Below, one piece after another: positions 5,494 to 13,594 of a DNA stretch of 14,602 nucleotides. The position numbers and the translations under genes are program-made. Every line of letters begins with the position of its first letter. Positions within the stretch are counted from its first letter, which is position 1. Under the pieces are notes generated by a model, which was not told the DNA's origin, searched no databases, and saw nothing but the letters and a program-made list of their open reading frames with translations. Source of the DNA: Chromatiales bacterium (GTDB taxonomy: Bacteria; Pseudomonadota; Gammaproteobacteria; CAMYNG01); the NCBI GenBank assembly GCA_027021685.1, contig JALUTW010000115.1, positions 1 to 14,602 of the forward strand, written 5' to 3'.

Positions 5494-7896
5494 ATGAAAC
5501 CTGAACACCTGGCCCTGCCCGCCGTCCTCACCGGGCTCGTGCTGCTGCCCCCCGACGCCGCGGGCTGGGGCCTGGCCCTGGCCCTGCTCGCGGTGGAGCT
5601 GCGCTGGCGGCGCCGCCCGCTGCCCGCCGCCACCGCCGCCGGCGACGAGCACCACTGGCGCAAGCGCTGGATCTCCGGGCCGCTGCTGCGCCTGTTCCGC
5701 GGCATGCTGCCGCCCATGTCCGACACCGAGCGCGAGGCCCTGGAGGCCGGCACCGTGTGGTGGGACGGCGAGCTGTTCTCCGGCCGCCCGCGCTGGCGCA
5801 AGCTGCACCGCCAGCCCGCGCCGGAACTCTCGCGCGAGGAGCAGGCCTTCCTCGACGGCCCCACCGAAGAGCTGTGCGCCATGCTCGACGACTGGGACAT
5901 CACCCACGAGCGCTACGACCTGCCGCCGGAGGTGTGGCAGTTCATCAAGGACCAGGGCTTCTTCGGCATGATCATCCCGCGCCGCTACGGCGGGCTGGAG
6001 TTCTCCGCCCTGGGCCACTCGGCGGTGGTGATGAAGATCGCCACCCGCTCCATCACCGCCGCGGTGACGGTGATGGTGCCCAACTCCCTGGGCCCGGCCA
6101 AGCTGCTGCTGGAATACGGCACCGACGCGCAGAAGGACTACTATCTCCCGCGCCTGGCCCGGGGCGAGGAGATCCCCTGCTTCGCCCTCACCAGCCCGCA
6201 GGCCGGCTCGGATGCCTCGGCCATGCCCGACTTCGGCGTGGTCTGCCGCCAGGACTTCGAGGGCCGGAAGGACGTCCTCGGCATCCGCCTCACCTGGGAG
6301 AAGCGCTACATCACCCTGGGCCCGGTGGCCACCCTGCTCGGGCTGGCGTTCAAGCTCTACGACCCGGACCACCTCATCGGCGACGACGACGAGCCCGGCA
6401 TCACCCTGGCCCTCATCCCCACCAGCCATCCCGGCGTCAACATCGGCCGCCGCCACCTGCCGCTCAACATCCCGTTCCAGAACGGCCCCAACAGCGGCAA
6501 GGACGTGTTCATCCCCATGGACTGGGTCATCGGCGGCAAGGACCGCGCCGGCCAGGGCTGGCGCATGCTCATGGAATGCCTGGCCGACGGCCGCTCCATC
6601 TCGCTGCCGGCCCTGGGCGTGGGCGCGGGCAAGCTGGCCTGCCGCGCGGTGGGGGCCTACGCCCGCATCCGCCGCCAGTTCAAGCTGCCCATCGGCCGCT
6701 TCGAGGGCGTGCAGGAGGCCCTGGCCCGCATCGCCGGGCTCACCTACCTCATGGACGCCGCGCGCCTGCTCACCGCCGCCGCCCTGGATCACGGCGAGAA
6801 GCCGTCGGTGATCTCGGCCATCGTCAAGTACCACCTCACCGAGGGCATGCGCCGCGCGGTCAACGACGCCATGGACGTGCTGGGCGGCGCCGGCATCTGC
6901 CTGGGCCCGCGCAACTTCATGGGCCGGGTGTACCAGGCGGTGCCCATCGCCATCACGGTGGAGGGCGCCAACATCCTCACCCGCAGCCTCATCATCTTCG
7001 GCCAGGGCGCGGTGCGCGCCCACCCCCACATCCTCAAGCTCATGGAGGCCATCAGCACCGAGGACCCGGAGGAGTCGCTGCAGAAGTTCGACCGCGCCCT
7101 GTTCTCCCACGTGCGCTTCGTCATCGTCAACGTGCTGCGCACCTTCAGCTACGCCGTCACCCGCTCGCTGTTCGTGGTGGCGCCGGGGCGCGGCGTGGTG
7201 CGGCGCTACTACCAGCACCTCACCCGCATGAGCGCCGCCTTCGCCCTGCTGGCGGACGCCAGCATCATCACCCTGGGCGGATCGCTCAAGCGCCGGGAGC
7301 GGCTGTCGGCGCGCCTGGCCGACGTCCTCTCCCACCTGTACCTGGCCAGCGCCGCCCTGCACCGTTTCAACTCCGCCGGCTGCCCGCGCGAGGAACTGCC
7401 GTTGCTGCGCTGGGCCCTGAACCACAGCCTGTACACCATCCAGGACCGCATCAACGGCGTGCTGGCCAACTTCCCCAGCCGGCCGGTGGCCTGGCTCCTG
7501 CGCCTGTGCATCTTCCCCCTGGGGCGGCGCTTCCACGCCCCGGGCGACAGGCTGGACAAGGAGGTGGCCGAGCTGCTGCTGGCCCCCTCGCCCACCCGCG
7601 ACCGCCTCACCTCCGGCATGTTCATCCCCAAGGCGCCGGATCAGCAGCTCGCGCGCATCGAGGACGCCCTGGTCAAGGTCATCACCGCCGAACACGCCGA
7701 GCGCAAGCTGCGCAAGGGCCTGCCCGGGGTCACCTGGCGCCTGGGCGGGCTGGAGGACGTGCTGCGCACGGCCCAGGACAAGGGCGTCATCGACGCCCAG
7801 GAGGCGGAACTCATCCGCCAGGCGGAGGCCGCCCGCCTCGAAGTGATCCGCGTGGATGACTTCCCGCCCGACTTCGGCAAAGGAACCCCCTCATGA
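5494..7896 (+). CDS. fadE: Acyl-CoA dehydrogenase FadE
   Basis: An 800-residue acyl-CoA dehydrogenase that introduces the 2,3-trans double bond into acyl-CoAs, the first oxidative step of beta-oxidation. It uses FAD and normally passes electrons to electron-transfer flavoprotein. It is close to E. coli FadE (814 residues) throughout. Examples are MPPMSxTERE, WWDGELFSGRPRW (88-100), FALTSPQAGSDA and NIPFQNGPNSGKDVF. E490 in ITVEGANILTRS is the expected catalytic base. The C-terminal third, with YYQHLTRMSA and GGSLKRRERLSARL, is the FadE-specific extension. A hydrophobic N-terminal stretch (about 7-36) followed by RWRRR suggests membrane attachment, as in the E. coli enzyme. It has a strong ribosome binding site, and its TGA overlaps the fadI ATG as ATGA. 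It is the first gene of the beta-oxidation operon, and no etf genes are in view. Confidence 0.97.
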   Translation: MKPEHLALPAVLTGLVLLPPDAAGWGLALALLAVELRWRRRPLPAATAAGDEHHWRKRWISGPLLRLFRGMLPPMSDTEREALEAGTVWWDGELFSGRPRWRKLHRQPAPELSREEQAFLDGPTEELCAMLDDWDITHERYDLPPEVWQFIKDQGFFGMIIPRRYGGLEFSALGHSAVVMKIATRSITAAVTVMVPNSLGPAKLLLEYGTDAQKDYYLPRLARGEEIPCFALTSPQAGSDASAMPDFGVVCRQDFEGRKDVLGIRLTWEKRYITLGPVATLLGLAFKLYDPDHLIGDDDEPGITLALIPTSHPGVNIGRRHLPLNIPFQNGPNSGKDVFIPMDWVIGGKDRAGQGWRMLMECLADGRSISLPALGVGAGKLACRAVGAYARIRRQFKLPIGRFEGVQEALARIAGLTYLMDAARLLTAAALDHGEKPSVISAIVKYHLTEGMRRAVNDAMDVLGGAGICLGPRNFMGRVYQAVPIAITVEGANILTRSLIIFGQGAVRAHPHILKLMEAISTEDPEESLQKFDRALFSHVRFVIVNVLRTFSYAVTRSLFVVAPGRGVVRRYYQHLTRMSAAFALLADASIITLGGSLKRRERLSARLADVLSHLYLASAALHRFNSAGCPREELPLLRWALNHSLYTIQDRINGVLANFPSRPVAWLLRLCIFPLGRRFHAPGDRLDKEVAELLLAPSPTRDRLTSGMFIPKAPDQQLARIEDALVKVITAEHAERKLRKGLPGVTWRLGGLEDVLRTAQDKGVIDAQEAELIRQAEAARLEVIRVDDFPPDFGKGTPS
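7879..7885 (+). promoter_or_regulatory. Ribosome binding site of fadI inside the end of fadE
   Basis: AAAGGAA lies seven bases before the ATG at 7893. It supports that start, and hence the reality of the lysine-rich N-terminal tail of the thiolase. Confidence 0.7.
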
Positions 7897-9269
7897 CGCA
7901 GGTGAAGAAAAAGACCACGAAGAAGAAACCCGCCGCGCGCAAGAAGACCGCCACCCGCGCCGCAGGCACCGGCCGCGCCTACAAGGGCCGCGAGGTGTAC
8001 ATCGTGGACGGCGCGCGCACGCCCTTTCTCAAGGCGCGCGGCAGGCCGGGGCCGTTCCACGCCGCCGAGCTGGCGCTGGGCTGCGCCCGGCCGCTGCTGG
8101 CGCGCCAGCCCTTCATGCCCGACGCCCTGGACCAGGTGGTGCTGGGCTGCGTCATGCCGGGACCGGACGAGGCCAACATCGCCCGCGTCGTCGCCCTGCG
8201 CCTGGGCTGCGGCAAGGACGTGCCCGCCTACACCGTGCAGCGCAACTGCGCCTCCGGCCTCCAGGCCCTGGACAGCGCGGCCAAGGACATCGCCCTGGGC
8301 CGGGCCGACCTGGTCCTGGCCGGCGGGGTGGAGTCCATGAGCCACGCGCCGGTGCTGCTCAACGAGGCCATGGTGGCCTGGCTGGCCGATCTCAACCGCG
8401 CCCGCACCCCGCTGGACAAGCTGCGCGTCATCGCCGGCCTGCGCGCGAAACACCTCAAGCCCGTCATCGGCCTGCTGCGCGGCCTCACCGACCCGGTGGT
8501 GGGCCTGTCCATGGGCCAGACCGCCGAGAACCTGGCCTGGCGCTTCGGCATCTCGCGCGAGGCCATGGACGCCTACGCCCTGCGCTCCCACCAGCGCCTG
8601 GCCCGGGCCCAGGACGAAAACCTGCTGGGCGAGATCGAACCCCTCTACGACACCCGCGGCAAGGCCTACCTCGATGACGACGGCCTGCGCCGCGACACCA
8701 GCATGGAGTCGCTGGCCAGGCTGAAACCGGTGTTCGACAAGCCCTTCGGCAACGTCACCGCCGGCAACAGCGCGCAGGTCACCGACGGCGCCGCGGCCCT
8801 GATCCTGGCCAGCGACAAGGCGGTGAAGCAATACGACCTGCCGGTGCTGGGCCGCATCGTGGACTGCGAGTGGGCCGGCGTGCTGCCCGAGCAGATGGGA
8901 CTGGGGCCGGTGCATGCCAGCACCCCCCTGCTCAGGCGCCACAAGCTGGGCCTCGATGACGTGGACTACTGGGAGATCAACGAGGCCTTCGCCGCCCAGG
9001 TGCTGGCCTGCCTCGCGGCCTGGGCCGACGACGACTACTGCCGCACCGAGCTGGGCCTGCCCGGCGCCCTGGGCGAGCTGGACCAGGAGCGCCTCAACGT
9101 GGACGGCGGCGGCGTCAGCCTCGGCCATCCCGTGGGCGCCAGCGGCGCGCGCATCGTCCTCCACCTGCTGCACGTGCTGGCGCGCAACAATGCCCGCACC
9201 GGCATCGCCACCCTGTGCATCGGCGGCGGCCAGGGCGGCGCCATGCTGGTGGAACGCCCGGGCCCGTAA
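7893..9269 (+). CDS. fadI: 3-ketoacyl-CoA thiolase (acetyl-CoA C-acyltransferase), FadI-like
   Basis: A 458-residue thiolase that cleaves 3-ketoacyl-CoA with CoA to acetyl-CoA and a shortened acyl-CoA. The nucleophile is C119 in QRNCASGLQAL. N363/E364 lie in the NEAFAAQ motif, H412 in SLGHPVGASGAR, and the second catalytic cysteine is C442 in TLCIGGGQGGA, so the active site is complete. The core, from about residue 33, is of FadI length and layout (E. coli FadI has 436 residues), including the long middle loop and the segment before the GHP motif. It is followed 24 bases later by fadJ, the usual fadI-fadJ order. Odd: the first 32 residues are a Lys/Ala/Thr/Arg-rich tail (KKKTTKKKPAARKKTATRAA, 5-24) like histone H1-type tails. 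A ribosome binding site before ATG 7893 and the absence of a good later start support that tail. The alternative label is a FadA-type or acetyl-CoA acetyltransferase. Confidence 0.93.
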   Translation: MTQVKKKTTKKKPAARKKTATRAAGTGRAYKGREVYIVDGARTPFLKARGRPGPFHAAELALGCARPLLARQPFMPDALDQVVLGCVMPGPDEANIARVVALRLGCGKDVPAYTVQRNCASGLQALDSAAKDIALGRADLVLAGGVESMSHAPVLLNEAMVAWLADLNRARTPLDKLRVIAGLRAKHLKPVIGLLRGLTDPVVGLSMGQTAENLAWRFGISREAMDAYALRSHQRLARAQDENLLGEIEPLYDTRGKAYLDDDGLRRDTSMESLARLKPVFDKPFGNVTAGNSAQVTDGAAALILASDKAVKQYDLPVLGRIVDCEWAGVLPEQMGLGPVHASTPLLRRHKLGLDDVDYWEINEAFAAQVLACLAAWADDDYCRTELGLPGALGELDQERLNVDGGGVSLGHPVGASGARIVLHLLHVLARNNARTGIATLCIGGGQGGAMLVERPGP

Positions 9270-9293
9270 CGGAACGCACAAGGAAAACGACCC

Positions 9294-11363
9294 ATGGCCA
9301 CACCGTACAAGCACTGGCGCGAGGAACGCGACGGCGACAACATCGCCTGGCTCACCCTCGACCGCGCCGACGCCTCCGTCAACACCCTCTCGGCCGAGGT
9401 GCTGGAGGAGCTGGATCGCCTGCTCAAGGACATCGCCGCCAGCCCGCCGGCGGCGCTGGTGATCCGCTCGGGCAAGGCCAACGGCTTCATCGCCGGCGCC
9501 GACGTGCGCGAGTTCACCCGCTTCGAGAGCGAGGCCGAGGCCCTGGCCGCGGTGCAGCGCGGGCACCAGCTCATGAACACCCTGGCCGCACTGCCGTTTC
9601 CCACCGTGGCCATGATCAAGGGCTTCTGCCTGGGCGGCGGCCTGGAGCTGGCCCTGGCCTGCCGCCACCGCGTGGCCTGCGACGATCCCGGCACCCGGCT
9701 CGGCCTGCCCGAGGTGCGCCTGGGCATCCACCCCGGTTTCGGCGGCACCCTGCGCCTCATCCAGCTCATCGGCGCGCCGGCGGCGCTGGACGCCATGCTC
9801 ACCGGCCGCAGCCTCTCGGCCCGCGCCGCGCGCCGGCTGGGCCTGGTGGACCACGCCGTGCCCGAGCGCCACCTGCTCACCGCCGCGCGCGAGACCGCCC
9901 TGCATCCCCCGCGGCGCAAGCCCCTGGCCTGGTGGAAGCGCCTGGCCTCGGCCCCGTGGGTGCGGCCCTGGCTGGGCCGCTACATGGCGCGCAAGGTGGC
10001 GGCCAGGGCGCCCCGCAACCACTACCCGGCGCCCTACGCCATCATCGACCTGTGGGTGCAGCACTACGACAACCCCGCGCGCATGCTGCAGGAGGAGGCC
10101 GCCTCCATCGCCCGCCTCATCGTCGGGCGCACGGCCCGGAACCTGGTGCGGGTGTTCCTGCTCCAGGAGGACCTCAAGGGCCTGGCCCGCGACAGCGGTT
10201 TCGAGCCGCGCCACGTGCACGTGGTGGGCGCCGGCGTCATGGGCGGCGACATCGCGAGCTGGTGCGCCCTGCAGGGCCTCACCGTCACCATCCAGGACCG
10301 CAGCCACGAGACCCTGGCCCGCGCGGTCCAGCGCGCCCACGACCTGTTCCGCAAGAAGCTCAAGAGGGACCGCCTGGGGATCCAGGCCGCCATGGACCGC
10401 TTCGTGCCCGACCCCCACGGCCACGGCGCGCGCCGCGCCGACCTCGTCATCGAGGCCATCTTCGAGGACCCGGAGGTCAAGCGCGAGCTGTTCCGCGGTC
10501 TCGACCCGGAGACCCGGCCCGAGGCCCTCATCGCCACCAACACCTCCAGCATCCCGCTGGAGGAACTGGCCCCGGCGCTCAAGGACCCGGCCCGCCTCAT
10601 CGGCCTGCACTTCTTCAACCCGGTGGCCAAGATGCCGCTGGTGGAGGTGGTCCACGGCCGGCCCACCGCGCGCGAGCGCGTGCAGCAGGGCGCGGCCTTC
10701 GCCCGGCGCATCAACCGCCTGCCGCTGCCGGTGACCAGCACCCCCGGCTTCCTCGTCAACCGCATCCTCATGCCCTACCTGGTGGAGGCGGTGGTGCTGT
10801 ACGAGGAAGGCGTGCCGGCGCCGGTCATCGACAAGGCGGCGGTGGAGTTCGGCATGCCCATGGGCCCCATCGAGCTGGCCGACACCGTGGGCCTGGACAT
10901 CTGCCTGCACGTGGCCGAGATCCTGTCCCGGAGCATGGCCATCGAGGTGCCGGCCCCCCTCAAGCAGCTCGTGGACCAGGGCCGGCTGGGCAAGAAGAGC
11001 GGCCAGGGCTTCTACCCCTTCCGCAAGGGCAAGCCGGTCAAGCCGCAGGTGGACCGCAACTACTCGCCGCCGGCGGACCTGCAGGACCGGCTCATGCTGC
11101 GCCTGCTCAACGAGGCGGTGGCCTGCCTGCGGGAAAAGGTGGTGGACTCCGCCGACCATCTCGACGCCGGCGTCATCTTCGGCACCGGCTTTGCCCCCTT
11201 CCGCGGCGGACCACTCCATTATATTATGACCCGCGGGCCGGCCCAGTTGCGCCAGACCCTGGAGAAGCTGCAGGCCCGGCACGGCGACCGCTTCGCCCCC
11301 GATCCCGGCTGGCGCGAGCTGGAGGCCCAGGCCACGCAGCAACAAGAAGAAGAACCGGCATGA
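9294..11363 (+). CDS. fadJ: Bifunctional enoyl-CoA hydratase / 3-hydroxyacyl-CoA dehydrogenase, FadJ-like
   Basis: A 689-residue fusion enzyme performing hydration of 2-enoyl-CoA and NAD-dependent oxidation of the 3-hydroxyacyl-CoA. The crotonase half (about 1-200) has both catalytic glutamates: E118 in CLGGGLELALACRHRV and E140 in GLPEVRLG. The Rossmann motif VVGAGVMGG (G312 the first glycine) begins the dehydrogenase half. NTSSIPLEEL and H439 with E451 in GLHFFNPVAKMPLVEVV complete that site. The end (GQGFYPFRKGKPVKPQVD, and FAPFRGGPLHYI) follows FadJ more than FadB. The length is slightly below E. coli FadJ (714). AAGGAAA at 9280-9286 is the ribosome binding site. The protein ends in a Gln/Glu-rich tail (QATQQQEEEPA), and its TGA overlaps the ATG of the ligase gene. 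Together with fadI it forms the trifunctional hydratase/dehydrogenase/thiolase pair. Confidence 0.95.
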   Translation: MATPYKHWREERDGDNIAWLTLDRADASVNTLSAEVLEELDRLLKDIAASPPAALVIRSGKANGFIAGADVREFTRFESEAEALAAVQRGHQLMNTLAALPFPTVAMIKGFCLGGGLELALACRHRVACDDPGTRLGLPEVRLGIHPGFGGTLRLIQLIGAPAALDAMLTGRSLSARAARRLGLVDHAVPERHLLTAARETALHPPRRKPLAWWKRLASAPWVRPWLGRYMARKVAARAPRNHYPAPYAIIDLWVQHYDNPARMLQEEAASIARLIVGRTARNLVRVFLLQEDLKGLARDSGFEPRHVHVVGAGVMGGDIASWCALQGLTVTIQDRSHETLARAVQRAHDLFRKKLKRDRLGIQAAMDRFVPDPHGHGARRADLVIEAIFEDPEVKRELFRGLDPETRPEALIATNTSSIPLEELAPALKDPARLIGLHFFNPVAKMPLVEVVHGRPTARERVQQGAAFARRINRLPLPVTSTPGFLVNRILMPYLVEAVVLYEEGVPAPVIDKAAVEFGMPMGPIELADTVGLDICLHVAEILSRSMAIEVPAPLKQLVDQGRLGKKSGQGFYPFRKGKPVKPQVDRNYSPPADLQDRLMLRLLNEAVACLREKVVDSADHLDAGVIFGTGFAPFRGGPLHYIMTRGPAQLRQTLEKLQARHGDRFAPDPGWRELEAQATQQQEEEPA

Positions 11364-13156
11364 ACCGCACCGACTACATCCCGGTCGACGAGGCCCGCAC
11401 CCTGCCCGGGCTGTTTCTCAAGCGAGTACAACGCAGCGCCGGCATCACCGCCTACCACCAGTACGACCCCGGCACCACGCGCTGGAACCGCTACACCTGG
11501 GGCGAGACCGCGCGCGAGGTGGGCCGCTGGCAGGCGGCCCTGGAGGCCGAGGGCCTCAAGGCCGGCGACCGCATCGGCATCATGCTGCGCAACTGCCGCG
11601 AGTGGGTGCTGCTGGAGCAGGCCGCCCTCGGCCTGGGCATGGTGGTGGTGCCGCTGTACACCAACGACCGCGCCGGCAACGTCGCCTACATCGTCAACGA
11701 CGCCACGGTCAAGCTGCTGCTCATCGAGGGCGGGGAGACCTGGCACAACATCCGCGAGGCGCGCGATCAGTTCGGGCCCCTCAAGCGCATCCTCACCCTG
11801 CAGCGGGTGGAGGATCCGGATGACGATCGCCTCCTGCACGCCGCCGACTGGCTGCCGGCCGGGGGGCGCGAACCGGCCGAGCCCGATCTCTATCCCCAGC
11901 AGCTCGCCACCATCGTCTACACCTCCGGCACCACCGGCCGGCCCAAGGGGGTGATGCTGAGCCATCACAACATCCTGTGGAACGCCTGGGCCTCCACCCG
12001 CATCGTGCCGGTCTACACCGACGACCTGTTCCTGTCCTTCCTGCCCCTGTCGCACATGTTCGAGCGCACGGTGGGCCACTACATCCCCATCCTGGCCGGG
12101 GCCCAGGTCGCCTACGCCCGCTCCATCCCGGAGCTGGCCGAGGACCTGCGCACCATGCGCCCCACGGTGCTCATCTCGGTGCCGCGCATCTTCGAGCGCG
12201 TGTACAACAAGATCCAGGCCGGCCTGGAGGAAAAGCCGCCGCTGGCGCGCAGGCTGTTCCAGGCCGCGGTGGACGTGGGCTGGCAGCGGTTCCAGGTGCG
12301 GCAGAAGCGCGCGGCCTGGACCCCGCGCCTGCTGCTGCACCCGCTGCTGCACGCCCTGGTGGGCCGCAAGGTCATGGCCGGGCTCGGCGGGCGCCTGCGC
12401 GTGTCCATCTCCGGCGGCGCGCCGCTGTCCGTGGATATCGCCCGCACCTTCATCGGCCTCGGCCTGGAGCTGATCCAGGGCTATGGCCTCACCGAGACCA
12501 GCCCCGTCATCAGCGCCAACCCGCCCGACGACAACGACCCCGCCAGCGTCGGCGTGCCCCTGCCCGACGTGGAGGTGCGCATCGGCGAGGACGACGAGCT
12601 GCTGGTGCGCAGTCCCGGGGTGATGCTGGGCTACTGGAACAACGACGAGGCCACGCGGGCGGCCATCGACCGCGACGGCTGGTTCCACACCGGCGACCAG
12701 GCCCGCATCGAACGCGACCACATCTACATCACCGGCCGCATCAAGGAAATCCTGGTCCTGGCCAACGGCGAAAAGGTGCCGCCGGCCGACGTGGAGATGG
12801 CCATCGCCAACGATCCCCTGTTCGAGCAGGTGATGGTGGTGGGCGAAGGCCGGCCCTACATGGCGGCCATCGCGGTCCTGGAGCAGGACCACTGGCGCGA
12901 GCTGGCCCGGTCCCTGGACCTGGACCCCGACGATCCCGCCGCGCTCACCAGCGACAAGGCCACCGAGGCCGTGCTCGACCGCATCCACGACCAGATGAAG
13001 GCCTTTCCCGGCTACGCCCAGATCTACCGCGTGATCCTCACCCTCGAGCCCTGGACCGTGGAAGACGGCCTCATCACCCCCACCCTCAAGCTGCGGCGCA
13101 AGCAGATCATGGAGCGTTTCGCCGATCGCATCGAAGCCCTCTACGCGGGCCACTGA
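11360..13156 (+). CDS. Long-chain fatty-acid-CoA ligase (AMP-binding, FAA1/FadD15-like)
   Basis: A 598-residue adenylate-forming enzyme that activates long-chain fatty acids to acyl-CoA using ATP. Motifs are in order: the P-loop YTSGTTGRPKGVMLSH (187-202), LPLSHMFERTVGH, SGGAPLS, GYGLTETSPVI, DGWFHTGDQARIE with D446, ITGRIKEILVLANGEKVPP, and the C-terminal TLKLRRK with K577 as the likely adenylation lysine. The layout is that of the larger COG1022 (FAA1/FadD15) group rather than E. coli FadD (561 residues), so no firm symbol is given. The ATG at 11360 overlaps the fadJ stop as ATGA; only A-rich sequence, not a clear ribosome binding site, precedes it, so coupling is likely. Placed in the beta-oxidation operon, it probably supplies its substrate. 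No signal peptide is present, so it is cytoplasmic or peripheral at the membrane. Confidence 0.94.
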   Translation: MNRTDYIPVDEARTLPGLFLKRVQRSAGITAYHQYDPGTTRWNRYTWGETAREVGRWQAALEAEGLKAGDRIGIMLRNCREWVLLEQAALGLGMVVVPLYTNDRAGNVAYIVNDATVKLLLIEGGETWHNIREARDQFGPLKRILTLQRVEDPDDDRLLHAADWLPAGGREPAEPDLYPQQLATIVYTSGTTGRPKGVMLSHHNILWNAWASTRIVPVYTDDLFLSFLPLSHMFERTVGHYIPILAGAQVAYARSIPELAEDLRTMRPTVLISVPRIFERVYNKIQAGLEEKPPLARRLFQAAVDVGWQRFQVRQKRAAWTPRLLLHPLLHALVGRKVMAGLGGRLRVSISGGAPLSVDIARTFIGLGLELIQGYGLTETSPVISANPPDDNDPASVGVPLPDVEVRIGEDDELLVRSPGVMLGYWNNDEATRAAIDRDGWFHTGDQARIERDHIYITGRIKEILVLANGEKVPPADVEMAIANDPLFEQVMVVGEGRPYMAAIAVLEQDHWRELARSLDLDPDDPAALTSDKATEAVLDRIHDQMKAFPGYAQIYRVILTLEPWTVEDGLITPTLKLRRKQIMERFADRIEALYAGH

Positions 13157-13168
13157 CGCCACCGCGCC

Positions 13169-13561
13169 GTGCTCGGCCAAGACGACTGCCTGCCCCGGGA
13201 ACGCGAGCCGGCCATCCGCGTGGTGGCCATGCCCGCCGACACCAACGCCGCCGGCGACATCTTCGGCGGCTGGCTCATGTCCCAGGTGGATATCGCCGGC
13301 TCCATCGCCGCCATCGAGCGCGCCGCCGGGCGCGTCGTCACCGTCGCCGTCAACGAGTTCCGTTTCCTCAAGCCGGTCTTCGTGGGCGACCTGGTCTCGC
13401 TCTATTCGAAAGTCGAACGCGTGGGCAACACCTCGTTACAGGTGAGCGTCGAGGGCTACGCCCAGCGCCGCCTCCCCGCCGAGGGCTGCGAAAAGGTCTG
13501 CACCGCCGTGCTCACCTACGTCGCCATCGACGACCAGCGCCGGCCGCGGCCGGTGGACTGA
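13169..13561 (+). CDS. yciA: Acyl-CoA thioesterase, YciA-like hotdog fold
   Basis: A 130-residue single-hotdog thioesterase that hydrolyses acyl-CoA to free acid and CoA. The segment MPADTNAAGDIFGGWLMSQV (21-40) matches YciA almost exactly. D41 in SQVDIAGS is the probable catalytic aspartate. RVVTVAVNEFRFLKPVFVGDLV (55-76) and AVLTYVAID (113-121) complete the fold. The start is GTG at 13169: the frame is closed by the TGA of the ligase gene (13154-13156), so this is the first possible start, 12 bases after that stop. No clear ribosome binding site is seen, so it is probably coupled. As last gene of the beta-oxidation operon it would oppose the ligase, perhaps to limit acyl-CoA build-up and recover CoA. 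Its chain-length preference cannot be read from sequence. Confidence 0.9.
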   Translation: MLGQDDCLPREREPAIRVVAMPADTNAAGDIFGGWLMSQVDIAGSIAAIERAAGRVVTVAVNEFRFLKPVFVGDLVSLYSKVERVGNTSLQVSVEGYAQRRLPAEGCEKVCTAVLTYVAIDDQRRPRPVD

Positions 13562-13574
13562 CGGACGCCCCTCT

Positions 13575-13594
13575 CCCGCCGGCCCATCAGCGGG
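13575..13594. terminator. Weak hairpin between convergent genes
   Basis: CCCGC (13575-13579) pairs with GCGGG (13590-13594) with a ten-base loop, in the 25-base space and first codons between the convergent thioesterase and lipoprotein genes. The position suits a shared terminator, but the stem is only five pairs and no T tract follows on either strand. Confidence 0.2.

Noticed and set aside
5159..5497. 112-codon open frame from TTG to a TGA overlapping the fadE ATG
   Set aside because: The ATGA junction is tempting, but about 30% of its codons end in A or T while neighbouring genes end almost always in G or C. The protein is low complexity, and the frame holds the strong fadE ribosome binding site. 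Not supported as a gene.
7641..11345. Antisense open frame of over 1,200 codons across fadI and fadJ (also 5092-7695 and 11219-13180 on the - strand)
   Set aside because: These frames lie opposite genes with complete catalytic motifs. They encode low-complexity Gly/Ala/Val/His/Gln-rich sequence with no recognisable domain, as expected when GC-rich codons leave the reverse strand free of stops.
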